NCBI RefSeq assembly: GCF_021568285.1
Contig: NZ_JAKGTQ010000008.1
Coordinates: forward strand, 1 to 64,000
DNA: 64,000 nt
Reading direction: 5' to 3'
From: Rheinheimera sp. UJ63
GTDB lineage: Bacteria > Pseudomonadota > Gammaproteobacteria > Enterobacterales > Alteromonadaceae
Shown in pieces: positions 1-10,008 of the stretch (positions are counted from its first letter, which is position 1; each line of letters opens with the position of its first letter). The translations under genes were made by a program, and so were the position numbers. The notes under the pieces are model-generated. The model saw only the letters and a list, made by a program, of their open reading frames with translations, had not been told where the DNA came from and did no database searches.

Positions 1-1
1 A

Positions 2-58
2 TGGCGTCCTACTTCTTACTACCTGGACGCCGAGAGCGATGTTATCCTCGCTGCCTAA
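2..58 (+). CDS. C-terminal tail of an unidentified protein (partial)
   Basis: Frame 2 is open from the window edge to a TAA at 56-58 and would encode 18 residues ending in SDVILAA. The gene begins outside the window, so its identity cannot be told. It would converge on argH, with hairpins lying between the two genes. The codon choice looks ordinary, but the segment is too short for a firm coding call. Confidence 0.4.
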   Translation, partial: WRPTSYYLDAESDVILAA

Positions 59-90
59 AGTCGAGTAAGCAGAAATACCCTGTCCGAAAG

Positions 91-122
91 AAAAATGCCG
101 GTCAGCTTAACTGACCGGCATT
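91..122 (-). terminator. Rho-independent terminator of the arg operon
   Basis: A perfect 12-bp stem (AATGCCGGTCAG at 94-105, CTGACCGGCATT at 111-122) with a 5-nt loop is followed on the minus strand by a short run of T (95-91). It lies 30 bases past the argH stop. On the plus strand, CCGGC (115-119) could instead pair with GCCGG (131-135) before eight T residues, so the site may also stop the incoming gene. Confidence 0.8.
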
Positions 123-152
123 AGGCGAAAGCCGGTTTTTTTTCAAGTGACC

Positions 153-1538
153 TTAGGCCAAAATACTATCCAACCAAGCTTGGCGCTCTTTTAACGCAGC
201 CAATACGCGTTGTGGTGAAGTGCCACCATAAGCATTGCGCTTGGCTAAGCCGGCTTCGATGGTCAAAGCAGCAAACACATCATCACTGATCAGTTCACAC
301 ACCTGCTGCATCTCTGCTAATGGCAGTGCTTCTAACGCAACCTTCGCCGCTGATGCCTTTAACACCAACTCTCCGGATAACTCATGCGCATCACGAAACG
401 GAATACCCTTCGCCACCAGATAATCGGCTAAGTCAGTCGCATTGCTATAGCCGAGCTCTGCTGCTAAACGACATTGCGCTTCGTTTACCGACAAATGCGG
501 CAATACGGTTGCCAGTACTAACAACGATTGCTGCCAGGTACTCATCAAGTCGAAAAAGCCTTGCTTATCTTCTTGCATGTCTTTGTTGTATGCCAGAGGT
601 AAACCTTTAATGACATGCAAAATGGCTACTAAATGGCCCAAGACACGACCGGTTTTACCACGCAATAACTCAAATACATCGGGGTTTTTCTTTTGCGGCA
701 TTAAAGAGGAGCCGCTACTGATCGCGTCACCCAATTTAAAGAAGCCCGCTTCACCTGAGCAAAAGAAAATAACATCTTCTGACAAACGTGATAAATGCGT
801 CATGCATAAGGTTGCGGCAGCGGATAACTCAACCACATAGTCACGATCGGATACCGCATCTAAGCTGTTAGCTGCAGGTTCGGCAAAATCTAGGCGTTGT
901 GCCAGTGTATGCCGATCCATTGCTACGCCCGTTCCGGCGAGTGCGCCACAACCTAGCGGACAACTGTCTAAACGTGCGACAGCATCATCCAATCGGCCCA
1001 GGTCACGTTTGAACATTTCTACATAGGCCAAGGCCCAGTGCGCCACTAATACCGGCTGTGCCCGCTGTAAGTGGGTAAAACCCGGCATCACTGCGGTTTC
1101 GGCGCGCTCAGCAAACACCAACAAGGCTTTTAACGCCGCCAGTAGTGATTGACGCACATGATCCGCATTTAAACGAGTCCAGAGCCGCAAGTCAGTTGCA
1201 ACCAAGTCATTACGGCTGCGCCCCGTGTGTAATTTCTTCGCAACATTACCTAGCTTGGCCGTTAGTTGGGCTTCGACCCAACTATGAATATCTTCTTCTT
1301 GCGTTTGCAGCGGTAACTTAGGATCAGCTTCAATCGCTACAGCTAAGTCGGCCAGGCCGGCATCTAACTGCTGCGCTTCTTGCTGATTGATAATACCGGC
1401 TTGCAGCAAACCCGCAGCCCAAGCACGGGATGCGGTAATATCTTGCAATGCAAGTTGATAATCAAAGCTCAACGAATCGTTGAACTCACGAAATTCTGCC
1501 AGTGTGGCCTCAGTAAAGCGCCCTCCCCACATAGCCAT
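153..1538 (-). CDS. argH: argininosuccinate lyase
   Basis: It catalyses the last step of arginine synthesis, splitting argininosuccinate into arginine and fumarate in the cytoplasm. At 461 residues it has the usual family length. The fumarase/aspartase-superfamily signature GSSLMPQKKNPD lies at about 276-287 and holds the catalytic serine loop. TGRSRND (about 105-111) and GFTHLQRAQP with its His156 are the other conserved active-site blocks. It is the last gene of argCBFGH and starts 5 bases after the argG stop, so it depends on the operon promoter upstream of argC. A second Met two codons in is possible as the start. Identification is secure. Confidence 0.97.
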   Translation of the reverse strand: MAMWGGRFTEATLAEFREFNDSLSFDYQLALQDITASRAWAAGLLQAGIINQQEAQQLDAGLADLAVAIEADPKLPLQTQEEDIHSWVEAQLTAKLGNVAKKLHTGRSRNDLVATDLRLWTRLNADHVRQSLLAALKALLVFAERAETAVMPGFTHLQRAQPVLVAHWALAYVEMFKRDLGRLDDAVARLDSCPLGCGALAGTGVAMDRHTLAQRLDFAEPAANSLDAVSDRDYVVELSAAATLCMTHLSRLSEDVIFFCSGEAGFFKLGDAISSGSSLMPQKKNPDVFELLRGKTGRVLGHLVAILHVIKGLPLAYNKDMQEDKQGFFDLMSTWQQSLLVLATVLPHLSVNEAQCRLAAELGYSNATDLADYLVAKGIPFRDAHELSGELVLKASAAKVALEALPLAEMQQVCELISDDVFAALTIEAGLAKRNAYGGTSPQRVLAALKERQAWLDSILA

Positions 1539-1543
1539 AATAC

Positions 1544-2758
1544 TTAACCCTTGTTTGCGTGTAAGGCTCTGATCCGGCTAGCCAGACTGTATAATCTGAT
1601 AAAGCCTTCAGCGTCTTTTTGGTTGTACACTTCATCACCTTCGAACGTGGCGAATGCTTCTGAGTACAAGCTGTTTGGTGAGCGACGTTTCGCTACCGTG
1701 ACATTGCCTTTGTATAGTTTGATCACAACATCACCGGTTAGCTGTGATGCTAAAGAGGTTGCTGCGGCAAGTAAGGCATCTTTTAATGGTGTGAACCAAC
1801 GTCCATCATAAACCAGCTGCGCAAACTCTAAACCCACTTCTTCACGGTATTTCAGTGAAGTACGGTCATACACTAAGGCTTCTAAACCTTTTAACGCGGC
1901 TAATAAAATTGTACCGCCGGGTGTTTCATAACAACCCCGAGATTTCATGCCAACCAAACGGTTTTCAACGATATCGATACGGCCAACACCATGCTCAGAG
2001 CCGATATCATTCAGTAACTCAATGGCAGCAACACCCCCCATCGCTTGACCATTGATGGTGGTTAATTCACCGGCTTCGAAACTTAACTCAACGTAAGCGG
2101 CTTGATCAGGAGCTTGTTCAGGTGATTTCGTCCACATCCAGATTTGATCTGAAGGCTCGTTCCACGGATTCTCAATTTCACCGCCTTCGTGTGAAATATG
2201 CCATAAGTTGGCATCACGGCTATAAATCTTGGTCGCAGAAGCGGTAGTCGGAATGTTTTTCTCAGCCAAGTAATTAAGCAGTGACTGACGAGAGTTAAAT
2301 TCCCATTCACGCCATGGCGCGATCACTTTTAATTGTGGCGCTAACGCGGCAAAGGCCCCTTCAAAACGTACTTGGTCATTACCTTTACCCGTACAGCCGT
2401 GACATAACGCATCGGCACCTAATTCTAAGGCTAAATTAACTTGGGCACGCGCAATCACAGGGCGCGCCATAGAGGTTCCTAATAAATATTGACCTTCATA
2501 CACCGCACCGGTTTTTAACGTCGGGAAAATCACTTCATTGACTAGCTCTTCACGTAAGTCAACGATGTAGCAGCTGCTAGCACCTGATTTAATGGCTTTT
2601 TCTTCTACACCGGCAAGCTCTTCATCGCCTTGACCGACGTTAGCAACAAAGGCAATCACCTCGCAGTTATAATTATCCTTTAACCACGGCACGATAGCCG
2701 ATGTATCTAAACCACCTGAATAGGCTAAAACTACCTTTTTAACGTTTTCAACGCTCAT
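1544..2758 (-). CDS. argG: argininosuccinate synthase
   Basis: It joins citrulline and aspartate with ATP to make argininosuccinate, the penultimate step of arginine synthesis. The N-terminal PP-loop AYSGGLDTS (12-20) is the ATP pyrophosphatase motif of the family, and the length of 404 residues is typical. The frame is open to a TTG at 2770, but GAGG at 2768-2765 sits 6 bases before the ATG at 2758, giving MSVENVKK, so I chose that start. The argF stop (2769-2767) lies in the same ribosome-binding region, which suggests translational coupling. Confidence 0.97.
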   Translation of the reverse strand: MSVENVKKVVLAYSGGLDTSAIVPWLKDNYNCEVIAFVANVGQGDEELAGVEEKAIKSGASSCYIVDLREELVNEVIFPTLKTGAVYEGQYLLGTSMARPVIARAQVNLALELGADALCHGCTGKGNDQVRFEGAFAALAPQLKVIAPWREWEFNSRQSLLNYLAEKNIPTTASATKIYSRDANLWHISHEGGEIENPWNEPSDQIWMWTKSPEQAPDQAAYVELSFEAGELTTINGQAMGGVAAIELLNDIGSEHGVGRIDIVENRLVGMKSRGCYETPGGTILLAALKGLEALVYDRTSLKYREEVGLEFAQLVYDGRWFTPLKDALLAAATSLASQLTGDVVIKLYKGNVTVAKRRSPNSLYSEAFATFEGDEVYNQKDAEGFIRLYSLASRIRALHANKG

Positions 2759-2766
2759 CATCAACC

Positions 2767-3681
2767 TCAACTAAATAAACTGACTAAAACGGCATTTTGT
2801 GCGTGCATGCGGTTTTCCGCTTGCTGCAATGCCAAAGAATGTTCACTGTCTAACACTTCACTGGTCACTTCGTGGCCACGATGTGCAGGTAAACAGTGCA
2901 TAAAATGTTTTACCGCTAAACGCTGCATCACTGCAGTATTGATCTGATAGGGTGAAAAAATTTCAGTAATTAACGCAGGATCAGAACGGGTACCCATTGA
3001 TAACCAAGTATCGGTATAGATCGCATCAGCACCGGCCGCAGAAGAAACATGCTGGCTCAATGTTAACTTGGCGCCACTGCGCTGCGCGATTTCTTGCGCT
3101 TTTAATAATACATGCGCATCAGGGCCAAAACCTTGTGGTGTAACCACCGTTAAGTCCATCCCCATGATCGCAGCACCTAACATCAAAGATTGGCAAACAT
3201 TATTGCCATCGCCAACATAGGCTAAGTGTACTTGAGATATATCGCCGTACTGCTCTTTTAATGTCAATAAATCGGCTAAGGCTTGGCATGGGTGATAAAT
3301 ATCACTTAACGCATTGATAACCGGTTTTTTACTGCTTAAAGCTAAACGCACCAGGGTTTTCTGTGAGTAAACACGCGCCACAATAGCATCGGTCCAGCAT
3401 GCTAAGTTACTGCCGAAGTCTTCAACCGATTCACGCTCACCCATAGCGCCATTTTGCAAATCAAGATAGACACTATGGCCACCTAATTTGTGAATACCCA
3501 CATCAAAGCTAACGCGGGTGCGTAACGAGGGCTTTTCAAACAGCAAAGCAATACTACGCCCCTGCAAAGCATGTCGGTAATTGTTAGGTGATTGTTTGAT
3601 ATCTAAGGCGAGATCAAGCAGAGCAGACAATTGTTGTTGATCCAGTTCAGCTAAACATAGCAGCTGGGTTAATTTACTCAT
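2767..3681 (-). CDS. argF: ornithine carbamoyltransferase
   Basis: It transfers the carbamoyl group of carbamoyl phosphate to ornithine, giving citrulline. At 304 residues it has the length of the short-form enzymes. The carbamoyl-phosphate site is SLRTR (52-56), a variant of the common STRTR. HPCQ (130-133), DTWLSMG (224-230) and HCLPAHRG (262-269) are the ornithine and domain-closure motifs. It is the third gene of the arg operon. The 63-base gap to argB is the largest in the operon, and no terminator is visible in it. Confidence 0.96.
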   Translation of the reverse strand: MSKLTQLLCLAELDQQQLSALLDLALDIKQSPNNYRHALQGRSIALLFEKPSLRTRVSFDVGIHKLGGHSVYLDLQNGAMGERESVEDFGSNLACWTDAIVARVYSQKTLVRLALSSKKPVINALSDIYHPCQALADLLTLKEQYGDISQVHLAYVGDGNNVCQSLMLGAAIMGMDLTVVTPQGFGPDAHVLLKAQEIAQRSGAKLTLSQHVSSAAGADAIYTDTWLSMGTRSDPALITEIFSPYQINTAVMQRLAVKHFMHCLPAHRGHEVTSEVLDSEHSLALQQAENRMHAQNAVLVSLFS

Positions 3682-3744
3682 AGCACACGCGTTATCCGCT
3701 AAGCGGTATCCTTACTCAATGGCACCAAGCAATGGCGCCGTTAA

Positions 3745-4509
3745 TTAATACAAAATGCAGGTGCCGACCGGCTTATCCTGCATCAAATTCATCAAATCGG
3801 CTGGGTTTTGCCAGCCCGCGACCACAATATTACTTTGCAACGCGGCCGCTGTTTCTAAAGCAGCATCTAACTTCACTTTCATGCCACCTTTAATTACACC
3901 CTCAAGCACTAAGTTACTGGCTTGTTCGGCAGAAAGTTCGCTAATTAACTGCATATTGGCATCGAGAATGCCGGGAACGTCGGTTAATAACACCAATTGG
4001 CCTTTCACTAGCTGGCAAATAGCCGCTGCGGCTAAATCGGCATTCACATTTAACAACTGGCCATCGGCAGCAATGCCAATCGAGCTAAATACGGGGGTAT
4101 AGCCTTGAGTTAATAACAACTCAATTAAGGTCGCATCGGCGGGTTTAACAATACCTACCGCACCAAGGCGCGTATTCACGGTAAATTGACAGGCATTACC
4201 CGCGGATAAATTTAAGCCAACTGGGAGCAAACCTTGCAACATGGCGCGGCTGACCATTTCAGCATTTACCGCGCCATCTAAAGCACCGGTTATCACAGGC
4301 ATTTGTTCTGCCGGTGATACCCGTTGCCCATCAATTTTTTCTGTGACAAAACCAAACTTGCTCAGCCATTGATCAACCTGATCGCCACCGCCGTGTACTA
4401 AAATGACCGGCCGTTGCTGCTTAATGTTGGCACATACCGCTAATAAGGCATCTAACGCTTGCCTATCTTGCAGTAAGCGACCACCCATTTTTAATACTAG
4501 CGGTTTCAT
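3745..4509 (-). CDS. argB: acetylglutamate kinase
   Basis: It phosphorylates N-acetylglutamate, the second step of the acetylated arginine pathway. The 254-residue length matches the short, E. coli-like, arginine-insensitive type rather than the longer feedback-inhibited enzymes. This is inferred from length and from the lack of an N-terminal extension. The amino-acid-kinase glycine motifs KMGGRLL near the N terminus and VHGGGDQVD near residue 38 bind phosphate. Its start overlaps the argC stop by 4 bases (ATGA), a typical coupled junction. Confidence 0.95.
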   Translation of the reverse strand: MKPLVLKMGGRLLQDRQALDALLAVCANIKQQRPVILVHGGGDQVDQWLSKFGFVTEKIDGQRVSPAEQMPVITGALDGAVNAEMVSRAMLQGLLPVGLNLSAGNACQFTVNTRLGAVGIVKPADATLIELLLTQGYTPVFSSIGIAADGQLLNVNADLAAAAICQLVKGQLVLLTDVPGILDANMQLISELSAEQASNLVLEGVIKGGMKVKLDAALETAAALQSNIVVAGWQNPADLMNLMQDKPVGTCILY

Positions 4510-5534
4510 AGGCTGGCTCCTGCTAATAAACCCGCTGTCTCCGGTTTACCAAAACGCACATTCGCCGCCTGCATCGCTTGCGCGGCAGCACCTTTTAATA
4601 AGTTATCAATGGCTGACATAATGACTAATTGCTCGCCATCTTGCTGCCAATACAAATCACAAAACGGTGTACCCGCCACATCGGCAACATTAGGAGAGTT
4701 CTTAGTAAAACGGATTAACGGTTTATTGGCATAAGCATGCTGAAAAGCTGCCGCAACTTGCTCAGCGCTCACGCCGGCTTTTAACGTAACAACGCAGGTT
4801 GCCAAAATGCCGCGCTTAAAATTACCCAGATGAGGGGTAAACACCACTTTGCGTCCCAGATTTTGTTCAATCTCTGGGCGGTGCCGGTGTTTAAAGAAAC
4901 CATAAGCATTTAAACCGACTTCACAAAATGAAGTACTTAAGCTGGCTTTGCGGCCGGCACCCGAGACACCACTTGTGGCACTGATCACCGGAATGCAGTC
5001 TTGAGTCACTAAATCGGCTTTTAGCAGCGGTAATAACGCCAACGTACAAGCAGTAGGATAACAACCAGGAACCGAGACTAAATCACCCAATGGACTCGTT
5101 TGCCATTCCATTAAAGAATACACCGCTTGGGCTAATAACTCAGGATGTTGATGAGCGTAACCATAGTATTTCGGGTATAAGTCAGCTTGCTTTAAACGAA
5201 AGGCACCCGATAAATCCACAACCGCAATGCCTTTTGCTAACAACAGCGGGGCAATAGCTTCACTGGCTTCATGTGGCAACGCCAAAAACGCCACCTGCAC
5301 ATCTAACGTCTCAACGCGCTCATCGGTCCAAGGCTCAACCATAATATCAACTTGTTGCTGAAAACGAGGATATAACTGGGCGAAAGGTTCACTACTGCGA
5401 CCGGCTGATGCAAAAGCATAGCTCAGTTCAAAATAGGGGTTAGTGCATAACAAAGCACATAGCTCAGCACCACTGTATCCCGCTGCGCCGAGGACGGCAC
5501 TGCGAATTTTAATGTTTTGTTGTTCAACGGACAT
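4506..5534 (-). CDS. argC: N-acetyl-gamma-glutamyl-phosphate reductase
   Basis: It reduces N-acetylglutamyl phosphate to the semialdehyde with NADPH. The Rossmann motif GAAGYSGAE lies at 16-24, and the catalytic cysteine is Cys158 within SVPGCYPTA. The segment HRHRPEI is typical of the C-terminal catalytic domain. At 342 residues it is a normal length. It is the first gene of argCBFGH, about 85 bases downstream of a promoter overlapped by two ARG-box-like sites. No argE or argA is present, so acetyl donation and removal must be encoded elsewhere. Confidence 0.96.
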   Translation of the reverse strand: MSVEQQNIKIRSAVLGAAGYSGAELCALLCTNPYFELSYAFASAGRSSEPFAQLYPRFQQQVDIMVEPWTDERVETLDVQVAFLALPHEASEAIAPLLLAKGIAVVDLSGAFRLKQADLYPKYYGYAHQHPELLAQAVYSLMEWQTSPLGDLVSVPGCYPTACTLALLPLLKADLVTQDCIPVISATSGVSGAGRKASLSTSFCEVGLNAYGFFKHRHRPEIEQNLGRKVVFTPHLGNFKRGILATCVVTLKAGVSAEQVAAAFQHAYANKPLIRFTKNSPNVADVAGTPFCDLYWQQDGEQLVIMSAIDNLLKGAAAQAMQAANVRFGKPETAGLLAGASL

Positions 5535-5614
5535 GGAAAACTCTTAAAAGAAAAACTAGGCTACAAGTTATAGCACAATATGGCGCCTAGTGTAGAACGA
5601 AGGATATGCACAAT

Positions 5615-5653
5615 CAAGAATTATTATGCTGTTTTTTTGAATTAATACCCAAT
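5615..5653 (-). promoter_or_regulatory. argC promoter overlapped by tandem ARG boxes
   Basis: Read on the minus strand, a -35 TTGGGT (5652-5647) and a -10 CATAAT (5628-5623) are 18 bp apart. Two 14-bp cores resembling the ArgR half-site pattern TGAAT-4-ATTCA cover them: TGGGTATTAATTCA (5651-5638) and AGCATAATAATTCT (5630-5617). Exactly 7 bases lie between the cores, which equals the 3-bp gap between 18-bp boxes known from E. coli arginine operators. This implies repression by an ArgR encoded elsewhere. Confidence 0.75.
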
Positions 5654-5655
5654 AT

Positions 5656-8559
5656 TTAACGAGTGTTATCAGCTAAGGCTAAGCGATTACGCCCTAATCT
5701 TTTCGCGTTATACAAGGCTTTATCGGCACTGACTAATAGTTGGGGTAATTCCAACTTATTATTCGTGGTTAAACCAATACTAATCGTGATATGCAAATCT
5801 GCAGCTAGATCAGTGAAGTTAAGTTTTTCTACTTTATGACGAAGGCGTTCACACACCTCTGAAGCATCCTGTAATGAAGTATCAGGTAACAACACCACAA
5901 ACTCCTCGCCGCCCCAACGTGCAAGCATATCAACCGTCCGGCATTGCTGTTTTAACACTTCAGCCAAACGTTTCAGTACTTCATCACCTACCGCATGCGA
6001 CAGTTGATCATTAACCCGCTTAAAATGATCAACATCTATTAATGCCAGACATAAAGTGGTGTGATTCCGCTGCGCGCGTTGATACTCATGCTGCAATTCT
6101 TCATCAAAGGCTCGGCGATTAGCCAAACCGGTTAAGGCATCTTGTCTCGCCAGTAATTGCAGTTCTGTTGTTTGCTCTGAGACTAATTTACGCAAACGTT
6201 GTTCAGTGTGTCTCAAACTCGACATACGCCAACGCACCAACATAATACTGAGTGTGGTGAGTAACAAGATAATGGCTAATTTAAACCACCAACGCTGCCA
6301 AAGATGTGGCAATAACGTAAAAGTATAGACAGCTTCTTGCTTGCTCCACTCACCATCGGGATAACTGGCACTCACTAAAAAGCGATATTCGCCTGGTGGT
6401 AAGTTAGTGTACTCGGCGGTAATGGCGGTGCCACGCGCCACCCAATCACGATCAAAACCGTCTAACTTAGTGCGATACTGAATTCGCCCTGACATCACAA
6501 AACCCAAGCCTGCGTAACTAATTTCCAATCGATTGCTGCCTGCGGCGAGCTTAGCTGGAGAATCTAAGGGTAAAGCTTGGCCATCGACATGCACTTTTTC
6601 AATGACTACTGGCGGAGCAATTTCAGCAAATTGCTGCAAGCGCTCAGGCTGAACCCGCGTAACGCCCATAGATGTGGCAAACCACACCGAACCATCATGG
6701 TGTAGTGCACCCGCTTTAGCAGAGCCGCCATTGGCTTGCGAGCTGATCATGCCATCGCTTTCACCATACAGTTCGACATTTAATGCACTACGCTTACCGG
6801 CTAAAAGCGCTAGGGCATGGCTGCGATTTAACCTTAAAATACCCCTATTACTGCTGATCCAAAAGGATCCTTGCTGGTCTTGAACTAACTCAAATATTTT
6901 ATCAAACGGCATGCCTTGCGCTCGGCCAATAATCTGTATGTCATTACTGGCTAGATGATAGGCCATCAGGCCTCGATCCGTGGTGATCCATAAAATGTTA
7001 ACTGGGGCATCATAGGTCATCCCAAAGGCATAGTGTGCATCATCATAGGCGGCTAAATTTAGTGTTCTCAGCTGCTCGTTTTCATAAACGGCCACACCAT
7101 TGCCGGTACCAATAAAAATCCGCTGATCAGGTGCTTGAAACAGCGAGACAACAAACGAACTGGGTAAACCATCAGCAATGCCTAAACTTAAAATACCATC
7201 ATCCTTTACAAGACTGACACCATTAGACGTACCTACCCACATTTGACCGTTGCCCAGAGGTAAAATGGCGCGCACTTCATTGGCCGGTAAACCGTTCCCG
7301 GTATCATAATGGCGTCGGATTTGATCGTGTTGCAGTTCAATTAAACCATCGGCATAGGTACCCACTAACACCGTCTGATCGGGACCTTCCGCTAAACTTA
7401 ACACCGACTGCCCAACACTGACTGCCGATAAATCAATAATACTGAACACACCATTACAAATACGGGTTAAACCGCGGCTGCTACCAACATACATGCAGCC
7501 ATTGGAATGCGACAACACAGCACGGGTATAATTTCCAGCTAATCCGGCTTCGGTGGTCATGGTATTAAAAGGCGCATCTCTTAAACGAAAAATGCCGCCA
7601 TTAGTGCCAACCCACAAATTACCTTCTTTGTCTTTTAACAAGGCTAAAATACGATTATTGGGTAAGCCCTGTCGCATATCTAAGGTTTCAGTAATACCGT
7701 TATGTTGGCGTAATAAGCCTCTATCGATAGTGCCAATCCAAAGAATGTCGGCGTTATCCTGCAATATGGCCGACACTGGAACATTATCTAATAAAGTTAA
7801 TGGTTTAGCTTGACTTGGCTGTGCCAGATAAAGGCCACGTTCTGTACCCACCAGTAACTCTGCTTGATGATTTAATTCCAAAGCAAATATCGGTACGCCA
7901 TTAAATTCGTCAGCAGCAACCGGTTGAATTTGCAATTGTGCATCTAAGTAAACCAATCCATTCGCGGTGCCAACCCACAGCAAGCCCTTGGCGTCTTGTT
8001 GCAAACTGTGAATTTGGAGTGAGGGTAATCCATCGTCAAGCGTAAAATGTGTGCGTTTACCGGCAGCATCTTGCATGTAGAGGCCCTGCCCCTCAGTAGC
8101 AACCCATAATCGATCTTGATTATCCATAAACAAACGATTAATCAATTCACCAAAAGGGGGGAAAGCTTGCCATTGCCCATCTTGTACTTTAACCAACCCG
8201 CCTCGTGCACCACCTATCCACAAAACATTATGTTGATCTAAATGAAAAGTACGCACACCGACATCAGGCAAACCGGTTTGGGGGTTTCGATCAAAAATGC
8301 GAAATTCGCGGCCGTTATAACGTGCAACGCCTTCCCAAGTCCCAAACCACATATAGCCATCAGGGGTTTGAGCTATGGCATTAATAGTGTTGTGCGGTAA
8401 ACCGGCTCGAGTGTTAAGCGTTTCTTTAAAATAATTATCTAAGGTAGGAATATGCTTTGCAGCAGAAGTCGCCGCCGTATTAAAAAATACAGCACACAAC
8501 AAAAAGCAGAAAAACTGATAAACATGTCGCCGATGCCGACACAGGCCCGATAAAAGCAT
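5656..8559 (-). CDS. periplasmic two-propeller sensor diguanylate cyclase (Reg_prop/Y_Y_Y/GGDEF)
   Basis: This is a predicted inner-membrane sensor that makes cyclic di-GMP. After a hydrophobic N-terminal signal segment come about 700 residues of repeated units of the type GLP-N-I-DG-W-GT, the regulator-propeller repeats. A Y_Y_Y-like beta domain follows, then one membrane helix (WWFKLAIILLLTTLSIMLV, about residue 755-775) and a C-terminal GGDEF domain. The active-site loop is GGEEF (about 883-887), so catalysis is expected. RTVD five residues before it is an intact inhibitory I-site. The frame starts with TTG at 8571, but ATG 8559 is preferred. It is monocistronic between argC and metB, with no partner regulator nearby. 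The ligand is unknown. Confidence 0.9.
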   Translation of the reverse strand: MLLSGLCRHRRHVYQFFCFLLCAVFFNTAATSAAKHIPTLDNYFKETLNTRAGLPHNTINAIAQTPDGYMWFGTWEGVARYNGREFRIFDRNPQTGLPDVGVRTFHLDQHNVLWIGGARGGLVKVQDGQWQAFPPFGELINRLFMDNQDRLWVATEGQGLYMQDAAGKRTHFTLDDGLPSLQIHSLQQDAKGLLWVGTANGLVYLDAQLQIQPVAADEFNGVPIFALELNHQAELLVGTERGLYLAQPSQAKPLTLLDNVPVSAILQDNADILWIGTIDRGLLRQHNGITETLDMRQGLPNNRILALLKDKEGNLWVGTNGGIFRLRDAPFNTMTTEAGLAGNYTRAVLSHSNGCMYVGSSRGLTRICNGVFSIIDLSAVSVGQSVLSLAEGPDQTVLVGTYADGLIELQHDQIRRHYDTGNGLPANEVRAILPLGNGQMWVGTSNGVSLVKDDGILSLGIADGLPSSFVVSLFQAPDQRIFIGTGNGVAVYENEQLRTLNLAAYDDAHYAFGMTYDAPVNILWITTDRGLMAYHLASNDIQIIGRAQGMPFDKIFELVQDQQGSFWISSNRGILRLNRSHALALLAGKRSALNVELYGESDGMISSQANGGSAKAGALHHDGSVWFATSMGVTRVQPERLQQFAEIAPPVVIEKVHVDGQALPLDSPAKLAAGSNRLEISYAGLGFVMSGRIQYRTKLDGFDRDWVARGTAITAEYTNLPPGEYRFLVSASYPDGEWSKQEAVYTFTLLPHLWQRWWFKLAIILLLTTLSIMLVRWRMSSLRHTEQRLRKLVSEQTTELQLLARQDALTGLANRRAFDEELQHEYQRAQRNHTTLCLALIDVDHFKRVNDQLSHAVGDEVLKRLAEVLKQQCRTVDMLARWGGEEFVVLLPDTSLQDASEVCERLRHKVEKLNFTDLAADLHITISIGLTTNNKLELPQLLVSADKALYNAKRLGRNRLALADNTR

Positions 8560-8772
8560 GCAGAAATCCAATTCCTTGGCTGTAGCGTTAGCGCCTAGCT
8601 ACTTATATGCTTTAGATTACCCGAATTTAATTAACAATGCCAAGCGTGTTACCTGCTTACGGAACTTGATTTTACGGTGAAAAGAAGCCAACAAACACGA
8701 ACTAAAATAAAGAAATCATTAAGTTAATGAATTTTAGATATTAGCGAGAGCACACACAATATTTAAAAATAA

Positions 8773-8808
8773 CTTAGGCAACAGGCATTAAATCATCTGT
8801 TGCCTAAG
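8773..8808 (-). terminator. Terminator of metB
   Basis: A 12-bp perfect stem (CTTAGGCAACAG at 8773-8784 and CTGTTGCCTAAG at 8797-8808) with a 12-nt loop is followed on the minus strand by TTATTTTT. It lies just after the metB stop codon. Confidence 0.75.
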
Positions 8809-8822
8809 CTCGAGGGTTTGTT

Positions 8823-9995
8823 TTAGTCAGCTAAACGCTGAGCAACCACATTTAGCGCTTGTTGCAAATCAGCACGTAAATCTGCCACATCTTCAATGCC
8901 TATTGATAACCGCACTAAGGTGGCAGCAATACCCGCTCGCTGCTGCGCTGCCGCATCCATCGAAGCATGTGTCATTGAAGCAGGATGACAGATTAAACTT
9001 TCAGTGCCTCCCAGTGATTGCGCCAAAGTAAAATAGTCTAAAGCATTGAAAAAATCTTTTAACAATGCTGCAGGGGCGTTCAACTCAAAACTACACATCG
9101 CCCCAAAACCCAATTGCTGCTCTTTAGCAATCTGATGCCCAGGATGACTTGCCAGCCCGGGATAATACACTTTAGCGACTAAAGGATGCGCCGCTAAAAA
9201 ATCGACCACTGCAGCCGTATTTTCTTGTTGCAGCTTTAAGCGCAAGTTTAACGTTCTTAAGCCTCGCAAGGTAAGATAGGCATCAAATGCTCCACCGGTT
9301 AAGCCTAAACAGTTTCCCCACCATTTTAATTCTTCGCCAACCGCCAGATCCTTAGCAATCAGGGCACCGCCGATAATATCAGAGTGGCCATTGATAAATT
9401 TCGTCGTCGAGTGTATGACTAAATCGGCACCTAAGGAGAGGGGCTGCTGCAATACCGGCGATAAAAAGGTGTTATCCACCACCACTTTGGCTTTGAGGCT
9501 GGCCGCTAACTGACAAACCGCCCGCACATCGGTAATTTGCAGTAATGGGTTACTCGGTGTTTCTAACCAAATCATGCTGGCTTGGCTTAACCGTAGTTGT
9601 TCGGCCCAATCGGCATCTTGAAAATTGATAATCTGTAATTTAAAAGCCTGCTTTTTTTGCGCCAAATTGGTAAATAATCGATAACTACCACCATAACAAT
9701 CATGCGGGATCACTAAGGTGTCAGAGGGGGTCAGTAATTGCAGTGCTAACAAACAAGCTGACATACCCGTATTGGTAATAATCGCTTTAGCACCGCCTTC
9801 GAGTTCGGCTAGCGCCTCCCCTAGTACATCGCGGGTAGGGTTATTAGAACGTGAATAATCATAAGGACCTGGCTGCCCTAATGCCGGAAGTTGATAAGTT
9901 GAAGTGAGGTAAATCGGTGGTGTCACTGCACCAAAGGCGGTATCTTCCGCAATACCCGCTCGAGCAACGATAGTCGCTGGATGACGCTTGGTCAT
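8823..9995 (-). CDS. metB: cystathionine gamma-synthase
   Basis: This PLP enzyme condenses O-succinyl-homoserine with cysteine to give cystathionine in methionine synthesis. The 390-residue sequence follows E. coli MetB closely, with DYSR (46-49), NTGMSA, PHDCYGGSYRLF and DNTFLSP. The PLP lysine is expected at Lys199 in HSTTKFINGHSD. A gamma-lyase of the same fold is the alternative, but the similarity and the divergent metJ argue for MetB. Unlike in E. coli, no metL follows; the gene is closed by its own terminator. The upstream Met boxes imply MetJ repression. Confidence 0.92.
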   Translation of the reverse strand: MTKRHPATIVARAGIAEDTAFGAVTPPIYLTSTYQLPALGQPGPYDYSRSNNPTRDVLGEALAELEGGAKAIITNTGMSACLLALQLLTPSDTLVIPHDCYGGSYRLFTNLAQKKQAFKLQIINFQDADWAEQLRLSQASMIWLETPSNPLLQITDVRAVCQLAASLKAKVVVDNTFLSPVLQQPLSLGADLVIHSTTKFINGHSDIIGGALIAKDLAVGEELKWWGNCLGLTGGAFDAYLTLRGLRTLNLRLKLQQENTAAVVDFLAAHPLVAKVYYPGLASHPGHQIAKEQQLGFGAMCSFELNAPAALLKDFFNALDYFTLAQSLGGTESLICHPASMTHASMDAAAQQRAGIAATLVRLSIGIEDVADLRADLQQALNVVAQRLAD

Positions 9996-10008
9996 AATAC
10001 GCCCTTTT

